Positions 16,578-20,370 of a stretch of 20,370 bases of DNA are shown piece by piece. The notes beneath the pieces were generated by a model. The model was not told the DNA's origin. It was given only the letters and a program-made list of their open reading frames with translations, and did not search any database. Position 1 is the first letter of the stretch. Every line of letters begins with the position of its first letter. Origin of the DNA: Candidatus Hydrogenedens sp. (lineage in GTDB: Bacteria > Hydrogenedentota > Hydrogenedentia > Hydrogenedentales > Hydrogenedentaceae); assembly GCA_035378955.1 (NCBI GenBank), contig DAOSUS010000051.1, forward strand, positions 1 through 20,370. Reading direction: 5' to 3'. Position numbers and translations under genes: made by a program.

Positions 16578-17003
16578 TTAGGTAGTTTTTTTCTTCTTTT
16601 CAGCCTCTTTTACTTTATGCCATGACTTCCATGCTTCTTCTTCGGTAACTGCCTTTTTATCTCCAAAAACATGCTCATGTCGCCGTATCATTTTCCTATG
16701 GGCACATTGTAAAGCCTCTGAAAGATTCATTTTACCTTCTGCTTCTCCCGCAACAGCAGATGCAAGTAATATAAATAATGCGTCCCCGAATTCTTCATTT
16801 ATTTCATCAATACTTCCTTTTTCCAATGCTTCGATGAATTCTTCGCATTCTTCCTTAGCATATTTTGCAAAGTCCAGAGAGGTTTGTTTCCTATCCCAGG
16901 GACATCCTTCCGGACTTCTTAAATAACGGGCAAGGTTAATAAGTAATTCAAAAATATCCCCTTCTTTCTTTATATCAAAATCTAAAAATTGATTTTTATC
17001 CAT
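16578..17003 (-). CDS. mazG: MazG-type nucleoside triphosphate pyrophosphohydrolase (single domain)
   Basis: Hydrolyses NTPs or dNTPs to the monophosphate and pyrophosphate, a nucleotide-pool cleaning enzyme of the cytosol. It has 141 residues, a one-domain version rather than the two-domain form of about 260. It opens with LARYLRSPEGCPWDRKQTS, the MazG signature. The metal-binding residues follow the EExxE...ExxD pattern: E51, E52, E55, E71 and D74. HEHVFGDKKAVTEEEAWKSWHKVKEAEK near the C-terminus is typical, and the tail is lysine-rich. GGAG lies 7 nt before the ATG. It is convergent with the ROK-like gene with no base between the stop codons, and divergent from the small zinc-ribbon gene. 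Confidence 0.9.
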   Translation of the reverse strand: MDKNQFLDFDIKKEGDIFELLINLARYLRSPEGCPWDRKQTSLDFAKYAKEECEEFIEALEKGSIDEINEEFGDALFILLASAVAGEAEGKMNLSEALQCAHRKMIRRHEHVFGDKKAVTEEEAWKSWHKVKEAEKKKKTT

Positions 17004-17127
17004 TAGAAAACTCCAAATCCAAACAATAATACCAATAATTTACCAAAAATTGTTAAAGTTTTTATATTAAGTGCCGATACATTATATAGAAGGAACAATT
17101 GAATATACAAAGACAAGGAAGTCTACT

Positions 17128-17310
17128 ATGGTTACTCAATGCTGTGTTTGCAAAAAGATATTGAATCGTGAAACAAATGAATGGATTCACACAACAAAGA
17201 TTCATGACCCAATTACACATACATACTGTCCTGAATGTCTTGAAATGTCACGCCGTATTTTAGGATTAAAACCCCGCCCTGCAAATTTAACCTCTAATCT
17301 AACAAAATAA
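17128..17310 (+). CDS. Small double-CxxC (zinc-ribbon-like) protein
   Basis: A 60-residue hypothetical protein. Two cysteine pairs, CCVC (C5, C8) and CPEC (C34, C37), with histidines between them (H21, H26, H31), could bind one zinc ion. The tail is basic and proline-containing. The ATG at 17128 is chosen because AAGGA lies 8 nt upstream; a GTG at 17071 would extend it by 19 residues without a ribosome site. It stands alone between mazG (divergent) and mpl (109 nt downstream). No function can be assigned. A nucleic-acid- or protein-binding role is only a general expectation for such ribbons. Confidence 0.65.
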   Translation: MVTQCCVCKKILNRETNEWIHTTKIHDPITHTYCPECLEMSRRILGLKPRPANLTSNLTK

Positions 17311-17418
17311 AATTTGCAAATCAAATAATTTATTCCCTTCTCTAATGGTAATATTTTTACCCACTGAATTATACTAATACCCAAAACTATCAAAGTTTAT
17401 TTTGAGGTATTCGTATAA

Positions 17419-18813
17419 ATGGCAAAAATTCATTTTTCAGGTATTGGCGGTACTGCTATGATTGGGGGGGCTTATATTGCAAAACAATTAGGTCATGAAG
17501 TCCGTGGAAGCGATAATCCTTTATACCCTCCAACATCTATATTAGCAAAGAAATTAAATGTCCCTATTTACGAAGGATATCGTTCTACGAATCTTGAATG
17601 GAATCCCGATTATGTAATCATAGGCAATGTTTTAAGCAGAAAAAATGAGGAAGTTGAAACTATCTTAAACAAAGCTATGACTTATTACAGTTTGCCTGAA
17701 TGGCTAAAATATAATCTGTTATTCAAAAGAAAACCCATTGTTGTTTCAGGAACTCATGGAAAAACAACGACTACTTCTTTAATATCATGGATACTAAGAT
17801 ATGCAGGCTATGACCCCGGATTCCTAATTGGAGGATTCCCTATAAATTTTGAAATACCAGCATATTCCGGCAAAGAAGGTTCCTATTTCGTAATAGAAGG
17901 AGATGAATACGATACGGCATTTTTTGATAAACGGGCAAAATTTTTACATTACTTACCTCAGATATTGGTTGTAACATCTCTTGAATATGACCATAGCGAT
18001 ATATATAACAGTCTCCAGGAAATAGAAAAAACCTTTCAGTTACTTTTAAGAATTGTCCCATCACAGGGACAGGTTATACTGTGTAATGATAATCACTCCC
18101 GTATGCTAAAACAGCACTGCTTTTCCTCATATCAATTGTATGGCACCTCAGATGATTCGGATTGGCAAGTTAAGACCGAAATATATTCCGAAAAAAGTAT
18201 AATGAAGTTATATATTTTTTATAAAAATAAAGAATTTTGTGTGTTACGAACAAAACTTTTCGGATTATATAATGCTCTGAATATTCTATGTGCTGTATCA
18301 GTGGCTCATACAATAGGGGTGCCTATTAGCGGTATTGTAGATGGAATTGAAGAATTTCGGGGGGTTCGTAGAAGACAGGAAGTATTTTTAGAGGTAGAAG
18401 ATAGAATATATATTGACGATTTTGCTCATCATCCGACAGCAATACAAGAGACATTAAAAGCAATCAGAGCAAAGTATCCTAATAAATATATTGTAGCAAT
18501 ATTTGAACCGCGTTCAAATACTACAGTTACCAATATATTTCAAAATGAAATTGCGGAATCTCTTTCTATATCCGATGAAATATGGATAACTCCGATTTAT
18601 CGAGAAGAAAAAATACCCATTGAAAAAAGATTGAATAAAGAAGAGTTGATAAAAACCTTAACAGATAAAGGAAAAATAAGCAAGTTAGTAAAAGATTTCG
18701 ATGAAATATTTGACTATTTAATTTCAGATGTAAAATCAAATTCTGTTATTGTTTTGTTGAGTAATGGAGCATGCGGAAATATTAGGGAGAGATTAGTTGC
18801 TCATTATAGGTAA
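17419..18813 (+). CDS. mpl: UDP-N-acetylmuramate:L-alanyl-gamma-D-glutamyl-meso-diaminopimelate ligase
   Basis: Murein-recycling ligase that joins salvaged tripeptide (L-Ala-gamma-D-Glu-meso-DAP) to UDP-MurNAc in the cytosol, bypassing MurC, MurD and MurE. Its 464 residues fit the family. The Mur-ligase N-terminal GIGGTAM is at 8-14, the ATP loop SGTHGKTTTT at 110-119, the Mpl-diagnostic EGDEYDTAFFDKRAKF at 159-174, LEYDHSDI near 187, and DDFAHHPTA at 332-340. The last motif and DEYDTAFFDKR separate Mpl from MurC. GAGG lies about 11 nt before the ATG. It implies meso-DAP peptidoglycan and import of murein peptides, hence a Gram-negative type of envelope. The DUF2784 gene follows after 9 nt and is probably cotranscribed. 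Confidence 0.93.
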   Translation: MAKIHFSGIGGTAMIGGAYIAKQLGHEVRGSDNPLYPPTSILAKKLNVPIYEGYRSTNLEWNPDYVIIGNVLSRKNEEVETILNKAMTYYSLPEWLKYNLLFKRKPIVVSGTHGKTTTTSLISWILRYAGYDPGFLIGGFPINFEIPAYSGKEGSYFVIEGDEYDTAFFDKRAKFLHYLPQILVVTSLEYDHSDIYNSLQEIEKTFQLLLRIVPSQGQVILCNDNHSRMLKQHCFSSYQLYGTSDDSDWQVKTEIYSEKSIMKLYIFYKNKEFCVLRTKLFGLYNALNILCAVSVAHTIGVPISGIVDGIEEFRGVRRRQEVFLEVEDRIYIDDFAHHPTAIQETLKAIRAKYPNKYIVAIFEPRSNTTVTNIFQNEIAESLSISDEIWITPIYREEKIPIEKRLNKEELIKTLTDKGKISKLVKDFDEIFDYLISDVKSNSVIVLLSNGACGNIRERLVAHYR

Positions 18814-18822
18814 AAGGTATAA

Positions 18823-19206
18823 ATGTTCTGGTTAAAAATTATTGATATTTGTCTAACAGTATTACATATAAGTTTAATATTATTTTTCATTTTAGGCTGG
18901 ATTTATAAACGAACAAGAAAAGTCCATTACTTATTAGTAATTATAATAGCAATTTCATGGTTTGTTCTGGGATTGTTTTATGGCTTTGGATATTGTTTCC
19001 TTACAGATATTCATTGGCGGGTAAAAATGCTTCTGAATGAAGAAAATTTACCTATATCGTTTATAAAATATGTGCTTGATAAAATGACAGGAAAAGATTT
19101 TAATGAGGTATGGGTAGATTATATAACTCTGGCCGTATTTGTTTGTGTATTAATTATTTCTACATCCCTTTATATAAGAGATAACAGGAAAAAAAATAAG
19201 GAATAA
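18823..19206 (+). CDS. DUF2784 family membrane protein
   Basis: Small inner-membrane protein of 127 residues with three clear hydrophobic segments (about 5-27, 36-56 and 101-118) and a lysine-rich C-terminus. Family hallmarks are HISLILFFILGWIYKRTRKVH, SWFVLGLFYGFGYCFLTDIHW and LPISFIKYVLDKMTGKDF. The conserved GYCFLTDIHWRVK cysteine/histidine stretch lies between the second and third segments. The biochemical role of DUF2784 is unknown to me. It starts 9 nt after mpl, so the two are probably one operon, although no functional link is established. Confidence 0.8.
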   Translation: MFWLKIIDICLTVLHISLILFFILGWIYKRTRKVHYLLVIIIAISWFVLGLFYGFGYCFLTDIHWRVKMLLNEENLPISFIKYVLDKMTGKDFNEVWVDYITLAVFVCVLIISTSLYIRDNRKKNKE

Positions 19207-19292
19207 AAAAGTCATTTTTAGAAAAATATACCTAAATAGTAATATAATAACCCTGTATTCCCCATTAAAAAGTTAAAGGTAGAGGATTTTTT

Positions 19293-20370
19293 ATGCCATT
19301 AGTAAGAGGATTTCGGGCGTTAAGATATAACGATAATGAGATAAACGATTTTAGTAATGTAATTACTCCTCCGTACGACATAATAACTCCTGAAATAAGG
19401 GAAGATTTAGCCGTGAGGAGTAAATACAATTTTGTCCATATAGACTTGCCTGTTGAAGATTCTAATAAATCAAAGTATGAGAAAGCCAGCGAACTATTTC
19501 AGGAATGGCAAAACAATAAGATATTAATTCGGGAAGAACAGGTAAGCGCCTATTGGTTGCGACAGAGATTTACAGATATTCGAGGTATACAAATGGAAAG
19601 GCTTGCCTTATTAGCCCTTACGAAAATACCTGAGGGACAGGAAGATAATTCGAAAATTTTACCCCATGAAAGGACATTTAATAAACCCGTAGAAGACAGG
19701 ATGGCATTGTTAAATGCAACAAATGCACAATTAAGCCCTATTTTCTTTATATTTTCTGACCAGGAAAAGACATTGCAGCAATACTTTATAAAATATGTTC
19801 GAGATACTGAAAAACGCCCGAATATAACTGTTGCCACAATAGATGGTGTTTTGAATGAACTCTGGCAAACGGAATGGAATAATGAATTGACCTATTTATT
19901 TGAAAATAAAACTTTGTATATAGCGGATGGTCATCACCGATTTCAGACAGCAAAAAAGATTTTAGAAGAGAAAAAGAAAAAAATAACCGCAAACGATGTT
20001 TTAGAACCTTATAGGTATGTATTAACAGGTTTTGTGGCGTTTGAAGACCCAGGATTAGTAATTTATGCTCCACATCGTGTAGTAAGAAACTTATCTAACA
20101 TCAATTATGAACAATTTTTTGAATCTTTGAAGAAATACTTTAATGTAATACAGGTTGAAGATAATCCTATTGATTATGTTATGCAAAGACAAAAAGAGTG
20201 TGAAAATAATAATCAAAGAAAGTATTTTCATTGCTTTGGACTGGTAATAAAGAATAAAGGACGGTTTTTGATAGAACTTAATGAGAAAGGGTATAAACGA
20301 CTAACCGAAGAAGAAAAAACCAATGCCTTACATGATGTAAATGTATATGTTCTTCATAAACTTATTTTTG
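19293..20370 (+). CDS. DUF1015 family protein (3' end outside the window)
   Basis: About 359 residues are visible of a family whose members usually exceed 400. The N-terminus MPLVRGFRALRYND with NVITPPYDIITPEIR, then HIDLPVE, AYWLRQRFTDIRGIQMERLAL, HERTFNKPVEDRMALLNATNAQLSPIFFIFSD and YIADGHHRFQTA (ADGHHRFQTA at 211-220), are DUF1015 hallmarks. The histidine-rich ADGHHR suggests an active or metal site, but the function is unproven; members are often loosely annotated and occur near amino-acid (serine) metabolism genes. AGAGG lies 7 nt before the ATG. It follows the DUF2784 gene after 86 nt, and no convincing promoter or terminator was seen in that gap. No signal peptide is visible. Confidence 0.88.
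   Translation, partial: MPLVRGFRALRYNDNEINDFSNVITPPYDIITPEIREDLAVRSKYNFVHIDLPVEDSNKSKYEKASELFQEWQNNKILIREEQVSAYWLRQRFTDIRGIQMERLALLALTKIPEGQEDNSKILPHERTFNKPVEDRMALLNATNAQLSPIFFIFSDQEKTLQQYFIKYVRDTEKRPNITVATIDGVLNELWQTEWNNELTYLFENKTLYIADGHHRFQTAKKILEEKKKKITANDVLEPYRYVLTGFVAFEDPGLVIYAPHRVVRNLSNINYEQFFESLKKYFNVIQVEDNPIDYVMQRQKECENNNQRKYFHCFGLVIKNKGRFLIELNEKGYKRLTEEEKTNALHDVNVYVLHKLIF

Noticed and set aside
17071..17127. GTG start of the small double-CxxC protein
   Set aside because: No Shine-Dalgarno sequence; the internal ATG at 17128 has AAGGA 8 nt upstream and keeps both cysteine pairs.

Overview
The window is AT-rich bacterial chromosomal DNA. It carries Gram-negative-type markers: Mpl, which recycles meso-diaminopimelate murein peptides, and a clpX-lon block. 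A ferredoxin-type 2-oxoacid oxidoreductase (iorA/iorB) and two radical-SAM proteins suggest an anaerobic or fermentative lifestyle. The phylum cannot be fixed from the sequence. A poorly cultivated Gram-negative lineage is my guess, not an observation.

Layout. Positions 1-2600 lie on the minus strand: the N-terminal part of Lon (cut by the window edge), clpX with a perfect consensus sigma-70 promoter, and tRNA-Arg(ACG) with its own promoter. The strand then switches. Positions 2731-16577 form a long plus-strand run: an AGE-family sugar 2-epimerase, two tandem GT39-like membrane glycosyltransferases with long soluble tails, a decayed insertion sequence, two tandem radical-SAM/B12-fold proteins, iorA-iorB, a canonical ROK sugar kinase and a large atypical ROK-like protein. 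A minus-strand mazG abuts the last of these stop to stop. Positions 17128-20370 return to the plus strand: a small double-CxxC protein, mpl, a DUF2784 membrane protein and a DUF1015 protein that runs off the end.

How the genes may work together. The epimerase, the two glycosyltransferases and the two radical-SAM proteins look like one surface-glycan or glycolipid modification unit in which most steps are present twice. Removing the insertion relic together with one copy of its 9-bp flanking repeat leaves glycosyltransferase 2 ending only 19 nt before the first radical-SAM gene. This suggests that they were once one continuous operon. iorA, iorB and the two ROK genes follow closely and start from a good sigma-70-like promoter. 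They may be a separate metabolic operon.

Most interesting points: the insertion relic and its supply of a new stop codon to the upstream gene; an IorA that lacks the usual C-terminal two-cluster ferredoxin domain; the doubled glycosyltransferase/radical-SAM cassette; and a 467-residue ROK-like protein with an extra N-terminal region and no zinc motif. No CRISPR array, rRNA or intact mobile element was seen.
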